Shown here piece by piece: positions 38,330-50,400 of a stretch of 64,000 bases of DNA. Position numbers and translations under genes: made by a program. A model generated the notes under the pieces. It saw nothing but the letters and a program-made list of their open reading frames with translations, did no database searches and was not told the origin of the DNA. Origin of the DNA: Ianthella basta (taxonomy: Eukaryota > Porifera > Demospongiae > Verongiida > Ianthellidae); assembly GCA_964019415.1 (NCBI GenBank), contig OZ025874.1, positions 7,548,592 to 7,612,591 on the forward strand, in the 5' to 3' direction. The stretch's first letter is position 1, and every line of letters begins with the position of its first letter.

Positions 38330-38680
38330 ATATTGATGCAGCAACAAGTGGGCGCTAAGTCAGGACATGCTGCCATATGCCTGAGTGGACACAACTTAAG
38401 AGCCAAACGCAGAAGCTGGGTTCTTCAGTGCTGATTTGGTAAGCCAACATGGATGACAATTAATGCAATTATACCGATTATCTTAATGAATCGCTCCAGC
38501 CATAGATCACTGTTGAGTTGCAGACCTTCCATTCTGTGGAGGCTCATTTGCTTAAACATATAATTATACTTGCTTGCTCTGGCCACCATTGCCTTCATTG
38601 GTTGCTTCTACTCTAGATCTACCACTGCTTGCTCTGTCTCATCCCAGCCGTACATGCTACTTGCAGTCAAGTTATGGACC
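38330..38680 (+). pseudogene. Decayed dispanin-like copy between A and B
   Basis: 38335-38440 resembles exon 2 of copy C (CAAGTGGG..., GGACATGCTGCCAT, CAGTGCTGATTTGGTAAGCC) but with frame-breaking gaps. 38525-38675 resembles exon 3 (CTGTGGAGGCTCATTTGCT, CCTTCATTGGTTGCTTCTA, CTCATCCCAGCC, CTACTTGCAGTCAAG). The reading frame is broken in both. No exon 1 or exon 4 was found nearby. Confidence 0.75.
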
Positions 38681-38727
38681 ATGTATTGTATAGGCACGTA
38701 ACACAGTCATGCATGCTATCATATATT

Positions 38728-38925
38728 CGCAATGGTTTATACCAGCTTCTCAGTATACTGGAAAGTGAAGGGTAAGTGTTCGCTGATGAGTGCATAGTAC
38801 TTTAGCAAGTCCTCTTTGATGCAGGAGGACTTGGCATCCCATGTATGCATTGTGCTAACTGAGGATGCTGCTGAGGAAAAGGTATTTGTATGGTTATCAA
38901 ACTCACCTTGCATTATATTGCTAAC
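38728..38925. repeat. Segmental duplication, copy 2 (pair with 33330-33530)
   Basis: Same order of blocks as the copy before gene A, with several small indels. It shows that the block preceding gene A was duplicated with the cluster. Confidence 0.8.
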
Positions 38926-39772
38926 TATATAGTATGGTGATTGCGCAACTATAGGGATTTAAGCATTAGCAGGTGGTCCTATATATGTGATATAGACCTG
39001 AAAAGAGGTCTGATATCACAATATCAGGGCTCTGATTGCGCAAGAGGTCTGATATCAAGAAGGAATATAATGAAACCAGAGCCAAATGTGCGTACCGTCA
39101 GGCGAAGCAGTCTTACCATTTCGCTGTGGCCGTGACAATCAGTGCTGCGGAGGATCTTGATGCTCCAAGAAAAAACGCGACCGCTAAAAATCGTCGCACG
39201 AAGGTAAGTCGGTTAGACAAGATACCAATACATGCGTAAAGGGACGTATTCTAGGAACCGAGCACTGAGTCCGGCTCTGTTGCGCGAAACTGTGGCGTGG
39301 AAGATGCGCAGACACGGTCCGTTGAGCGACTTCTTCAGATGACGAAAACAAAGTCCAGCTGGATATGGTTGAAAGCTCTCAAAAGTGATTAAAATAGCCC
39401 TCTCTAGTTCCGAGTCCGCAGCGAAGTCGGTGTTCTGCCAGAAAAGAAGCGTTTTCAAGACTCTCCGTGCAGCACCCAGTCACGGCCACAACAAAAACTG
39501 CTGACTGTGCATTATTTTGAATTCGGTTCCCTGTAATCTCATTGGTCAGCGTGCGCCAAAAGGCGCGCAGTATTCTCATTGGTCAGCCCTGAAGCCTGTT
39601 GTGACGTCACGGAAGCGTCTGTTGAATGCAACGGTGCCGTAGCCCGTTCCCAGAAGGAGCAATGACGTAATGCAGGCGCTTATCGAATACAAATGGCGTC
39701 GTCTCCGGAGAGGTCTGGCCTCGATATTGCTGAGAAGGTTCTTCCTGTTGCGCACTCACCATACTATATAAG

Positions 39773-39913
39773 ACATATAGTACGTTAGGTCGGTCTATAG
39801 CCTCTATATAGGACCTCGGCGCTCATATTTACCTCGGCGCTTCGCGCCTCGGTAAATATGTAAGCGCCTCGGTTCTATATATCGGCTATAGACCTCCCTA
39901 CCGTACTATATGT
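39773..39913. repeat. Foldback element with GGCGCTTCGCGCC core
   Basis: The left arm begins ACATATAGTACG, and the right arm ends CGTACTATATGT. The arms contain CATATTTACCTCGGCGC and its complement, meeting at a TTC loop. Several mismatches suggest it is not brand new. Confidence 0.8.
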
Positions 39914-40611
39914 ATTACATATACCCCGTTGCCATGGCATCCGCGCGAAAATATATCGCGTAAACAAGCCAGCCGGGATATAACAGGATCTAAGAAGCAT
40001 ATATATGCACAGGGGCGCTTAAATCCTGTTACATCCCAGCCCAAATATGGAAGGTGTGAAAGAAAACAAAGAATTGTTATTGATAACAACGAAGGTGTTA
40101 TTGATAACAACGAAGGTGTCAAATCACACCAAAGCACAAATGCAGCAACTTGCAGTCAGCTTCAACTTTGCGTGGCTTTGGAAGAGTCGGCAAAGCATTG
40201 AAAAAGAGAATACCTCCCTCCATCATGCTGCAACCAATGCAGGCAAGCCAACAACGTAAAGCGCTCCGTAGCCGTGCTGGATAAACCATGTACGCGACCC
40301 GCACAGTGCACAGATGAGAAACACCAAGCTCGTGGGCCAATTCGTACGCAAGGGTACTCAAACTCACTGCAGCAGTGGGAACGCACTGTTTCAAGGGGAA
40401 CAGAAAGTCCAGCAACGAGCGCAAAGAACCCTCGAAGCCGACGAAGGCCGAGAACGTCGCAGAGGCCTCAATCACTTCACTGGCCCCTTAAAGTGTTGCT
40501 CCAATGGCTTAACTTCAGGCAAAAACTTCACAGCACTTGTGAATTCAACAAATCTTGGCAGCCGCTCTTCAGATCTGCCGCCCTGGAAGTAGTCTCGTTC
40601 CCAGCCCCCCA

Positions 40612-40958
40612 AAAGGTGGTCTGGCACATTTGCTCGATATTCTGATTATTTAAAAACTTTCGGTATGTTGCGTCACCTGCATGCAAGAAGCACAATGATT
40701 GGGGCGCTTGCTAGAATCGCCTCAAGGGGCGGTAACGGACATTGAGAAACTGTACCAGGCCACCCTTCATAATTGTGAAAGCGGTAAAATTGGTTACAAT
40801 TTTATCTCATTTGATAGAATACCTAAATATGACTCACGTAGGTGAGCGAATGAAGCTGCTAAATTGCGTATCGCAAGACATGGAGGCGCTTGCCAAGATT
40901 TTGGCAAGCGCCCCAAGGGCGGTATCAAAATATCGAGCAAATGTGCCAGACCACCTTT
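40612..40958. repeat. Inverted repeat pair, ~34 bp arms
   Basis: AAAGGTGGTCTGGCACATTT at 40612 is the reverse complement of AAATGTGCCAGACCACCTTT ending at 40958, and the match extends to GCTCGATATT. About 280 bp lie between. It may mark the ends of a small non-autonomous element. Confidence 0.75.
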
Positions 40959-41066
40959 CGGGCCATTGCAAAATGGCGACCGAAAGTGGGCTGGGGACGA
41001 GACTACCCTGGAAGAAGCCCGCCCTTCGAATAAGAGCCTAGACGCGCTAGACGGGGTATATATCAC

Positions 41067-41180
41067 TTATACCACGGCGCTTCGGTGTATATGGATTTTA
41101 GACGCACTCGCCCTCGGGCGCTTCGCGCCCTCGGGCATCGTGCGCCTAAAATCCATATACACCTCAGCGCCGTGGTATAA
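41067..41180. repeat. Second foldback with GGGCGCTTCGCGCCC core
   Basis: Arms TTATACCACGGCGC and GCGCCGTGGTATAA close a stem that also pairs GTGTATATGGATTTTAG with CTAAAATCCATATACAC. The tip CGGGCGCTTCGCGCCCTCGG resembles that of the foldback at 39773-39913, so they may be one family. Confidence 0.85.
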
Positions 41181-41204
41181 CTAATACATATCCACTCAAT
41201 CCGC

Positions 41205-41532
41205 AACTATTGCTACTTGTGGTAATGATGGGCACGTATTCTTGTGATACTTCATGTATGGAGCAAGTCAAGGGAAATTGACCACAATTTCCCTTGCCAG
41301 GTGTTGCAGATAAGACCCACGTACGCGTCCGTGCCATGCACGTGCACCGGAAGAGGGACTATATAAGTGACATGAACCTAATCACAATATAATATTATAG
41401 GGCGCATGATGTTGATATATGGTGTACAGTATTTAAACAGGTGTCCGCGTACACTGCGGTCGACAAGTAGCGCGCAGCCCAAGTCGTAAGCCCGTTGTCA
41501 ACTACTCCTCTCACGTTACGTACAGCTCCAAA
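41205..41532 (+). promoter_or_regulatory. Promoter region of dispanin-like gene B
   Basis: Copy of the block before gene A. TATTTAAA at 41430-41437 is 96 nt before the start codon, and the CACGTTACGTACAGCTCC 5' UTR block is retained. Differences from the A block are mostly small deletions. Confidence 0.6.
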
Positions 41533-42605
41533 ATGACTACTTACTCAGACAGTAAGTCGCTGAGTCTATGTCGGGGGGTAGCTATGACACCATTCACTGC
41601 CGCTGTCTGTGATACGTAGCTAGCTAGCTACTTACCCGTCCTCCCTTTCATTCGTCCAGCCGCTCCAATAATGATGCACCAAGCGGATGCTGAAATGGGA
41701 CTTGGGCCCATGCCTGTGCCGACACAAGAGCCAATGCCAGGAGTCGACTTCTCTAGCACTGATTTGGTAAGTCGCGATTGTGAGGAACGATCACGAAGAT
41801 ACAATATTTTCGGCATCAGATATCATAAGCCTACCTACCAAACGCTCCATCCCCGGAACACCGTAAAGTGGGGGTGCTGGTGGTCTGGTGGTCAAGATCA
41901 AGTCCAGTGATCCAGTGATAACGGAATATTTGAAGCTCAAGCCCTGGCCATGGAACAAATTTTCAGTGGCAGCACCCCCCCCCCCCCCCCCCCCCCTCAA
42001 CAACAAACTCGCCACTGAACGAATAACAAACTGTTTAGCTACTGACTGATCATGTGTGTGTGTTCAGAAAATCAGAAAATTGCTGATGCGACTCCATATT
42101 CGAATAATCATTATATTATTGTTAGACTGACAGTTAATTGTGTATACCTTTCCACTCTGCAGAATCTCATTCACTCAAAAGGACAGAGCTCACTCATTCT
42201 GTCCATTGTCTCCTTCATTGGTTGTTTCTTTTGTTCCATTTTCTCCGTGTTCTGCCTTATCCCAGCCATGTTACTTGCTGTCAAGGTATGAACTATGCAT
42301 TATTTGTACGCAGCATCTCTCTTTTATAACAATTACACATTTCTTTTATCACTATAATTCTTTAGTGATATACTTTATTTGCAGACATATTATATTTTCT
42401 TCTATCTTCCACACAGAGTCGTGTGTCTGCTGAGAAGAAGGACTACTATGAGAGCAAGCTCATGCTTCACTGGTCCTACATCTGCACCTTTGCTGGTTGC
42501 TTCATTGGCGGGGTGGTTCTGGCTGGCATCATTATTCTCATCATTTTATCAGCAGTTATTCCAGCAGCTGTTGCAGCTAGCTATAGTGCAGCCTACGGAT
42601 ATTGA
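41533..42605 (+). CDS. CD225/dispanin-like two-TM protein, copy B
   Basis: Exons 41533-41551, 41660-41766, 42163-42285, 42417-42605 (145 residues). Exon 2 differs from copy A by only a few residues (MMHQADAEMGLGPMPVPTQE). Exon 3 reads NLIHSKGQSSLILSIVSF and CSIFSVFCLIPAMLLAVK. The exon 4 start is identical to the other copies; the tail is longer, ending AAYGY. Intron 2 carries a run of about 24 C near 41976-41996 and sequence not found in A. Closest relative within the window is copy A. Confidence 0.72.
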
Positions 42606-43726
42606 CACAGCAGCCATTCCATACAACATAGCAGTTACTGTTACATGCACTAACAGTATTCATCTCTCAGTATGTATAGTCACCTGCATGCAAGAAGTAT
42701 ATCATATATATTCAATTCAATTCAATTCAATCATTATTAGAGTGCACCGCACCAAATGGTGCTAGGACACAAAAGGTCCAATGTAGCACTAACATATGAA
42801 CACAAGCATAAAGACTAGTTCAACAGAGGAAGAAAAGAACAGAGCTAGGGATGTGGACCAAAAAGCATGTTACTTAGTAAGCACTTACACACCGAAACGG
42901 GCACACCACATAGAGCTAAGATGTTTTAGAATACTAGGATTAGTGCATGATAAAGACAGTATAATGGCAGTCTGTTCACTATGACTCTGCTCCTTAAATC
43001 TGTCACAATGGTTGACTTCTGTCATCAAAGGCTGCCTATAATACTCGCATACAATGTATCACCATGCATGTGCACCTATAGTACATACCACCACCATTGG
43101 AGTGCACGCTGCAGCAAGCAAATTGTAACTTGCCTAAGGGCATGCCATTGAATTTCTGCCTAAACCCTCAATTCAATGGCATGCTCTTAGGCAAGCTAAA
43201 ATTTGCATGCTTAAGCTTGCAGCAATGTGCACTCCAATGGCGGCGTGCAGGTTCTGATCAGCTGTAACTTGCGCTGGTAGTCTATTTCTTCATTCTTCAA
43301 CCATCGAGCACATTTACTTTCTGGCACATGTGATAGGACGAATGGTGTGTGTGCTGCCATAGGGCTACTGTAACTTGCACTGGTGGTCTTTTTCTATGAC
43401 CATCTGGCGCAGATACACTACTGGCACACATGCACGTGGTGGTGGCTGCGACATTGTAAATTGCACTGTGTGGTTTGTTTCTATACATATTATAATGCAT
43501 ATGCTTGCATGCAATTGCTGGTATATGAAAAGACCACATCTTCCCACATCCCCCATGCATACTTGGCTTAGAAATGTGTGTACAGCTATAGGGAGGTGCA
43601 TGAATAGGCAGGTGCATGACATTGTTTCAGCTTCAGTCACAAGCCTGCAAATTTAAAGTTATCCATTCTGGCCGGTACTTCCCACATTATGCGCAGACAA
43701 ATTTGAAATGACCTTACCATCTGCAG
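42606..43726. other. Spacer between B and C
   Basis: No gene seen apart from the hairpin at 43095-43239. Open frames around 43297-43656 are on both strands and show no family signature. Confidence 0.5.
43095..43239. repeat. 145-bp hairpin (MITE-like)
   Basis: CATTGGAGTGCACGCTGCAG on the left pairs with a right arm ending TGTGCACTCCAATG. Inner arms pair GGCATGCCATTGAATT with AATTCAATGGCATGC. Imperfect stem of about 65 bp per arm. Confidence 0.82.
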
Positions 43727-43853
43727 CGGAAGTGGTTAGCGGAACTGAAGGAAGTTCCTGCTGTGGGGCTTTCGAAAAAAGTACCGGCGCGCGCACGCAA
43801 CCCAATTGAATCGTAAACCGTTTGGCTCCTCTTGCGTCACGTACAGCTCCAGT
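43727..43853 (+). promoter_or_regulatory. Promoter region of gene C with block shared with gene D
   Basis: A 27-bp block starting CGGAAGTGGTTAGCGG (43727-43753) is identical to 46271-46297 before gene D, at similar distance from the start codon (127 and 141 nt). CGGAAGTG is an ETS-factor core. GCGTCACGTACAG follows near the ATG in both genes, with an E-box/CRE-like CACGT. Confidence 0.55.
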
Positions 43854-45036
43854 ATGACAACTTACACAGAAAGTAAGTCGCTGTCAGTGAGTCTTTGGAG
43901 TGCATGAGAAGCCACTGTACTGTGTTTTAGCTATATCAACTCACCCTTCATCTCTTTCATCCAGCCATTCCAGTATTGATGCAGCACCAAGTGGATGCTG
44001 AAGCGGGACATGCTGCCATGCCTGTGCGGACACAAGAGCCTAATGCAGAAGACGGGCTCTCCAGCGCTGCTTTGGTAAGCCGCCATGTCAGAACAATTAA
44101 ACGCAATACGTATATTATCTTATATTTTGCGCCATAAAAGTGTATACGAATCGCTTCAGCCATGCATGCACGTGGAACACTGTTCAATTGTGTACGTGCC
44201 TTTTTATTCTGCAGAGGCTCATTCGCTCGGAAGCAAGCACCTCACTCCTTCTGTCCATCATTTCCTTCATTGGTTGCTTTTTCTCCGCCACTGCTTGCTT
44301 TGGTGCCTCCATGTTCTGCCACATCCCAGCCATGCTGCTTGCAGTCAAGGTATACATGGTGGTATATTGTGTGCACTGTATATATCATGCAAAATTACTA
44401 TTTTCAATAGCTACACAACCCTACATTTAATTGCACTAGTTTTTAAGCAGCTTGAAAATATTGTTTGGAAATGTACATTTTTGCTTCATGTGTGCACGTA
44501 TCACATCTATATAGCTTCTAAATTGGTGGACAATATTAATATTAACACATTTGTATGGCAATTAAGGGAGAATCTAAGAAAGACAAAGCCACTAACATCA
44601 CTAGCAACATTAACACATGCAAGGCTTGCAGTGCTTAGTAGAGTGAGCAAGCATATTGCATTCCTTCCTGTTTGTAGTGTATGTCATTGTTGACAATTGC
44701 AAGCAGCATTCCCTTGAGCAACTATATCATGCATTAATTGTCATGCATGCATGTACATTTATGAGTTTGCACATGCATACAAATACATGTATAGCACAGT
44801 TTTCCTCTCACTACAGCAGCTATATATAGTTTATCTTAACTTAATTTCCTTTCTTATGCTTCAATTTCATTGTTTTCTATTTTCTATCCTCCACACAGAG
44901 TCGTGTGTCTGCTGAGAAGAAGGACTACTATGAGAGCAAGCTCATGCTTCACTGGTCCTACATCTGCACCTTAGCAGGTTGCTTTATTGGTGGGGTTCTA
45001 GCTGTCAGCTGTCAGCTGTTTCCCTCTTCTTTGTAG
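43854..45036 (+). CDS. CD225/dispanin-like two-TM protein, copy C (short TM2)
   Basis: Exons 43854-43872, 43965-44074, 44215-44349, 44899-45036 (133 residues). Exon 1 reads MTTYTE, exon 2 TIPVLMQHQVDAEAGHAAMP, exon 3 RLIRSEASTSLLLSIISFIG then CHIPAMLLAVK. Exon 4 starts like all the others but departs after GCFIGGVL into AVSCQLFPSSL and a stop, so the second membrane segment is much shorter and may not span a bilayer. The change occurs at a small GCTGTCAGCTGTCAGCTG repeat, so slippage or a frameshift is likely. Confidence 0.68.
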
Positions 45037-46270
45037 TGTTTAGCTTAGTATATAAATGCTGCTAATAGTGCATGGTGCAGCTATAATAATAACATAGGCG
45101 TCAATGACACAGCAGTATAGCAGTATAACCATGCATGCACCTGCAGGTAGTAACTATAGTAGTCACATGACACTGCACAGTGTACGTAAAAGCACCTATA
45201 TACCGATGCAAGTATTGTTATGAAAAATGACTCAGCATGCCTACTTATATATTTATATTTACTGCATTATGGTATAGCATTATAAAGCACTATAATTATG
45301 TATGTGCGTGTATATATAGTTCCAGAGTATTCAGCAGGTCTGTAATGCACTGTGTGTATAGGCACGTGCGTGTGCATGGAGGCTCTCATGTGCAATATGC
45401 ATGCAAGGATAGCTTGAATTGAGTATTAAAGGCATACAATTGCATACAATTATATGCGCGCTTCCAGCAGAACTCCATGGTGGTCATGTGTACATGCACA
45501 CATGTGCATAAATTATGGAATAGGCAGGTGCATGAGGCATGTTTGATGCTTTGTTTATGACATCCGCCAGTACATTTGGCAGTATGATGTATTTGTTTAG
45601 GTATGCAGGAATGGTTGTAGTTGATGACTATATAGCTATGTTGTAATATATTGGAGTATAACGTTAGCTATTTCTGTACAGGCCCTTAAACCAATGAATG
45701 GAGCCTCCTGCGACCAAACCTGACACATACACCACACGTACTGCATGTGCTGAACAGTTTAACCTGTTACTAAGGATTTCCCTATGTAGCAGAAGAGAAT
45801 AGGTTAGAGGGGCCTTGTTCAGATCACGCTTTGGGCATTGAAACTGACTCTAGAATTGGCATCCCCTGCCTTCCTGTATGACAAGTTCCGGATATGGACA
45901 GCATGCATCGCTTATGGTTGATGACAGACTGCATGCATGGCTGTCTGAAAGGCACAGGGCCTTTGCAACTGCACAGAGATAGAATCTCTGATTGGGACTC
46001 AGTAACATGCCTGCAAACCATCTCTTCAGGCCAGTATTTCCACCATTATACACAGGCAAAATTGAAAGCTCCTGAGTCTTGTTAAGTAGTCATATCACCA
46101 TGACTATAATGTCTTAGTACAGAATCCCTGCAGTGAAGGATGACCTTTAAATGGTGGCTCGTTTGAATTAATGGGCTGGGCTGCCCAGTTATTAGTCATA
46201 TCTCGAGCCCACAAAGCCAAGAAGCAGCCGCAGGGACCTCTCCCCTCAAAGTCTGTTTGTCCATCTACAT
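45037..46270. other. Spacer between C and D
   Basis: No supported gene. Frames between 45824 and 46085 on both strands show no recognised domain. Confidence 0.45.
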
Positions 46271-46411
46271 CGGAAGTGGTTAGCGGAACTGAAGGAATGA
46301 ATCCAATTATATTCCGTATTTCGTGTTTCGAAGACTCTAAAGGTACCGGTGAGCGCCGAGAGAGTCGTAAAGTAACTTGGAAAGAACTTTCGCGTCACGT
46401 ACAGTTCAATT
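46271..46411 (+). promoter_or_regulatory. Promoter region of gene D
   Basis: Contains the 27-bp block shared with gene C (46271-46297) and CGCGTCACGTACAGTTC just before the ATG. Confidence 0.55.
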
Positions 46412-47965
46412 ATGACTTCTTACTCAGACAGTAAGTCACCGAGCCTATGTTTGGATGGGGGGAGAGGGGGGGAGCTATCTAAGTGTCGCTGTCTTTACCA
46501 ACTTGTCTTCCTCTTCCTTTCATCCAGCCGTTCCAATAATGATGCACCAAATGGATGCTGAATCGGGACAGGGCGCCATGCCTGTGTGGACACAAGAGCC
46601 AAAAACTGAACCCGACTTCTCCAGCTCCGATTTGGTAAGTAGTGGGGAACGAACTATAGCGACCTCACCTCGTTTTCGCTATTTACCTACGTAGCACATA
46701 CACGCAGTTTGCGTTGCTTTGAAACAATGGCTGTAGCCACAGAACACTGCATGTTCTGACAGTTGTATGCCTTTCCACTCTGCATGCAGAGGCTCATTCG
46801 CTCAAAAGGGACCACCTCGCTCATTCTGTCCATCGTTTCCTTCATTGGTTGCTTCTTCTGTACCATGATGTGTTCTGGTGCCTCCATGCTCTGCCACATC
46901 CCAGCCATGCTACTTGCAGCCAAGGTGAGGACCACGTACTGCATGAAACATTTCTATTTTTAACAGCTATGCAATCCTAGATTTTCTCTAGTACAAATTA
47001 TTTAGCAAATTAATTTTTGCTTGTAAGATTTTATTTTGCTGCTTATCACATCACTCTGTGAGCAATGCAACACTCATAGCAGGGGAGAGTCCAATCCCTA
47101 TAGCCACAATGTCATGCATGATACATGCAGTGACACAAGGTTCACTTAGTGGCTTGTACCAAGAGATACAGTGGATTCTAACAATCTTGCAACAGGTTTC
47201 AAACCTTCGGGCAGTCATTACCTAGGATAGGGACTGTGTGATATCATAGTTGTGTACAGTTTTGGTTCGTAACCTAGGTAACGACTACCCACAGTTTGGG
47301 AAGCTGTTGCATGTCCGAATATAGGCTGTATGAATGTTTATGCATTCATTTACTTTTGTTACTTACTACATCAACAATAAACAGTGTGACACACTGAGCA
47401 AGGGAGACTCTAAAACTTGTTCACACTAGCGAAGCAGTTCTGAAATGTTCCAGAACCATTGCACAGCGTAGTGTGAACACCCCTATAATATTATATAGGC
47501 CTGCATGTAAGTCCATGCATGCCAGTCACATTGTGGGCAGGAAGAAAGATGCTTGATGGCTCACATGTGTACAGTCATACTTGCCTGATCAAGCATTGTA
47601 TTCATTGCTTAAACAGGTAACAGTCCATTAAGCAACAGTACTAGTACTCATTGTGTACTGTTGCAATTGCTCAATGGACTGTTGCTGGGTTTGCACAATT
47701 AGCTGTCTTTCAATATACTTACTGAACCATATTGTGCTAATTGGTTTCATTTTCCATATGTAACTTTGATTTCTATCCTCCATGCACTCAGAGTCGTGTG
47801 TCTGCTGAGAAGAAGGACTACTATGAGAGCAAGCTCATGCTTCACTGGTCCTACATCTGCACCTTTGCTGGTTGCTTCATTGGCGGGGTGGTTCTGGCTG
47901 GCATCATTATTTACATCATTGCTATGATTATCTACGCTGTAACTGCAGCATCAGCTCACCCATAA
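46412..47965 (+). CDS. CD225/dispanin-like two-TM protein, copy D
   Basis: Exons 46412-46430, 46528-46634, 46790-46924, 47792-47965 (144 residues). N-terminus MTSYSD then TVPIMMHQMDAESGQGAMPV. TM1 is SLILSIVSFIGCFFCTMMCSG, followed by CHIPAMLLAAK. Exon 4 begins with the invariant SRVSAEKKDYYESKLMLHWS; TM2 is GCFIGGVVLAGIIIYIIAMI; the tail ends TAASAHP. Intron 3 is the longest of copies A-D (867 bp) and holds an inverted repeat around 47620-47685. Confidence 0.72.
47612..47690. repeat. Short inverted repeat in copy D intron 3
   Basis: AACAGTCCATTAAGCAACAGTAC pairs with a right arm GTACTGTTGCAATTGCTCAATGGACTGTT; shown here by the ends AACAGTCCATT and AATGGACTGTT. Stem of about 25 bp with a bulge. 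Confidence 0.7.
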
Positions 47966-50051
47966 CAGAACACAGCAGTCATCACTCCATATGCAGTGTG
48001 GCAGTAATGTGGTCACTTGCATGCAGGAAGTATAACTAATAGTTGCAGTCACGTCAGATCATGAACTATGTATTCCGGCATGCACCTTTAGCTAATAATA
48101 ATGAAACAATCATGAAAAATGAATCAACAGTGTATTAATTTGGCATGGGTATATATACAACATGATTGAACAGAGCATGTACGTATGTATGTAGAAAGCA
48201 TAAGTGGCCATGGCTAGCATTATAGCAAGGCTGATAGCTGTATGCAGCCATTATACATGCATTACATGGAATATATGTGGTCTTGAGTTGGAGGTGGTCA
48301 CATAGGCTTGAGTTGGAGGTATGCGCGTAACATATATACCACCAAATAAAGCTATATAGGATGAAGGCAATGGGATATGGCTAATTGCTGCTGCCGTAGT
48401 CCTTCATATGTAGCTATGGTAATGGTGAAGGTACGTCTGTGAATGCGGTTGTGTGTGCGCGTGTGCATGTACCTATACATGTACATGTGTGGGTGGTGGC
48501 CAATACCCTTGTTATGCTTGCAATTTCAAGTATTCTGTGGGGTGTATAGTCATTCATAGGACCTTCATGTGGTATGACCTTCAATTGATACACAATATGA
48601 TTTTAAAGGCATCTGTCATAGACCAAGACTGCCTTCAGTCCATAGCTGATAATGTCCCTGTAGCTAAAATCACAGGTCCAGGCAGGCAAACAGCAAAAGG
48701 CAGTATATATATGTCCTTCTTCCCAATGAACAACTTTGTCAAAAGGCATACACAATGACCTGTAGCTATGCTGTAAGTCCATTTTCTTTTTGTATATATA
48801 TAGCTACTGTTTTACTGTTTGCTGGTACACTACAGAGCCTTTCTCTCCCAAGCACCCTATATATAGCTGTTGTACTTCATGTGTGCACACATCTTGTTCC
48901 CTGCGACTGGAAAAGGCATTAGTGAGGTAAGATTACCTTACAGCTAAACCAATTAACCATCCTTGCCTCCTCCACACACTGGTGACTCAGGAATGTAGCA
49001 GCTCTAAGTGGTCATGTGTACAGCTATGAATCAGTCATAATATTCATAGAGTGCACGTAGTTGAACATGTGTACACTTACATGTGTATGTGTGTGTGAGT
49101 ACACGGCACATTGTGGGCACAGTGTATATTAAACATGGCTATAGTACAGTGAACATCTCATATTGGTATATACTACAGTGCCTGTACACAACTGACACTA
49201 TAATGTGTATAGGCATAATATACGTATGCCTACAACATTTCTTGTGTTGGTCGCTGTAAAGCTAGCTATACGTTTATGCCTAGATATGTGAACATATATA
49301 CTGCAGTGCTTTGAGTAATGAATAGGTTAGTTGCTGATACTCACCCTTACAAGACTTGATCATGAAGTACGCACAGTAGACATGACCATACATGGGCGTG
49401 CACCGTGTGCATTTGGATTCATTCCCATGCGCGCAGTGTCATTTTGTTAAAGACATTTATAGCTTGATAAGGAAACATGAGTACACTATGCAGCTAGTGC
49501 TTGCATCCAATCAAGCTTTGAAATTTTGAACTGTTAGTTAGCTTGCTATCAAGCAATGATTTTTGCTGGAGCACTCATTGATCCTTACATTGAGCTCATA
49601 CTCATATAATCGTGGTTGATTCCACCAGCTGCAGGTGAGGGCAGCACAAAGGTGCGTGTAACGGCAATGCATGGTGATAAGACAGTGAGCAGTTTGTAGC
49701 TAGGACATGGTGCTCACTCAAAAGTGAGCGGGTGCAACCGTGCACGTGCAGCAGTCACTTCAAGGGAGCCAGTTCCTCTCAGCTGACAAAATGCTATCTA
49801 TGACCATATGAGGATCTATGTTATGGGCTGCTATGATCATATAGACTGGCATCCTGGCCAACCCCCCCCCCCCCTCCCTTCTCCTCCCTGTATTATTTCT
49901 GTCGGACAGTCCCCCCGTCCCACCCCCACCCCCGCCCCTGCTACAATGCGGAATGACGGCCGGAAGTGGAGGGGGACGACATGTACACGCATGCAACGAC
50001 ACACAAGCCACGCCCAGCTCTCAACGCCAAGACTCGTCTCAGACTCTGACC
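47966..50051. other. Spacer between D and E
   Basis: 2.1 kb without a supported gene; AT-rich with scattered CATGTGTAC-like words. 49861-49874 is a C run. Open frames near 49760-50062 on both strands show no domain. Confidence 0.5.
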
Positions 50052-50346
50052 ATGACTACTGACTCCGACAGTAAGCCGTACACCTGAACTGTGATTGGTT
50101 AGTTGGCTACAGTGCGTGCTGCCTAGTCTCGCGTAGCCAATCGCCGTTTTATAGTCGGCTACGCGAGACTACCTGCTGCCATAGCTCCTCTAGTCGAGCT
50201 AGACCACTTCCAGCCTCCATTTAGCTACCCGTGAACGGAGATTCCTCTGTCTCACCGGTACCCTATCGTTCGTAGCTACTACCACTAACTAACCTCCCCC
50301 CATCTCACTCACACACGCACACACGCACACACACACACACGGCGTG

Positions 50347-50400
<54 letters not shown>

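Larger units (their letters stand above)
38926..41204. other. Spacer between pseudocopy and gene B, rich in inverted repeats
   Basis: No supported gene. Open frames at 39213-39579 (minus) and 40119-40645 (both strands) show no domain I recognise. Three inverted-repeat structures are listed separately. Confidence 0.45.

Noticed and set aside
39213..40645. Open frames of 80-120 residues on both strands before gene B
   Set aside because: No recognised domain, no splice structure, and frames on opposite strands overlap; not enough to call a gene.
45824..46085. Open frames between copies C and D
   Set aside because: Short, on both strands, without family resemblance or an obvious start context.
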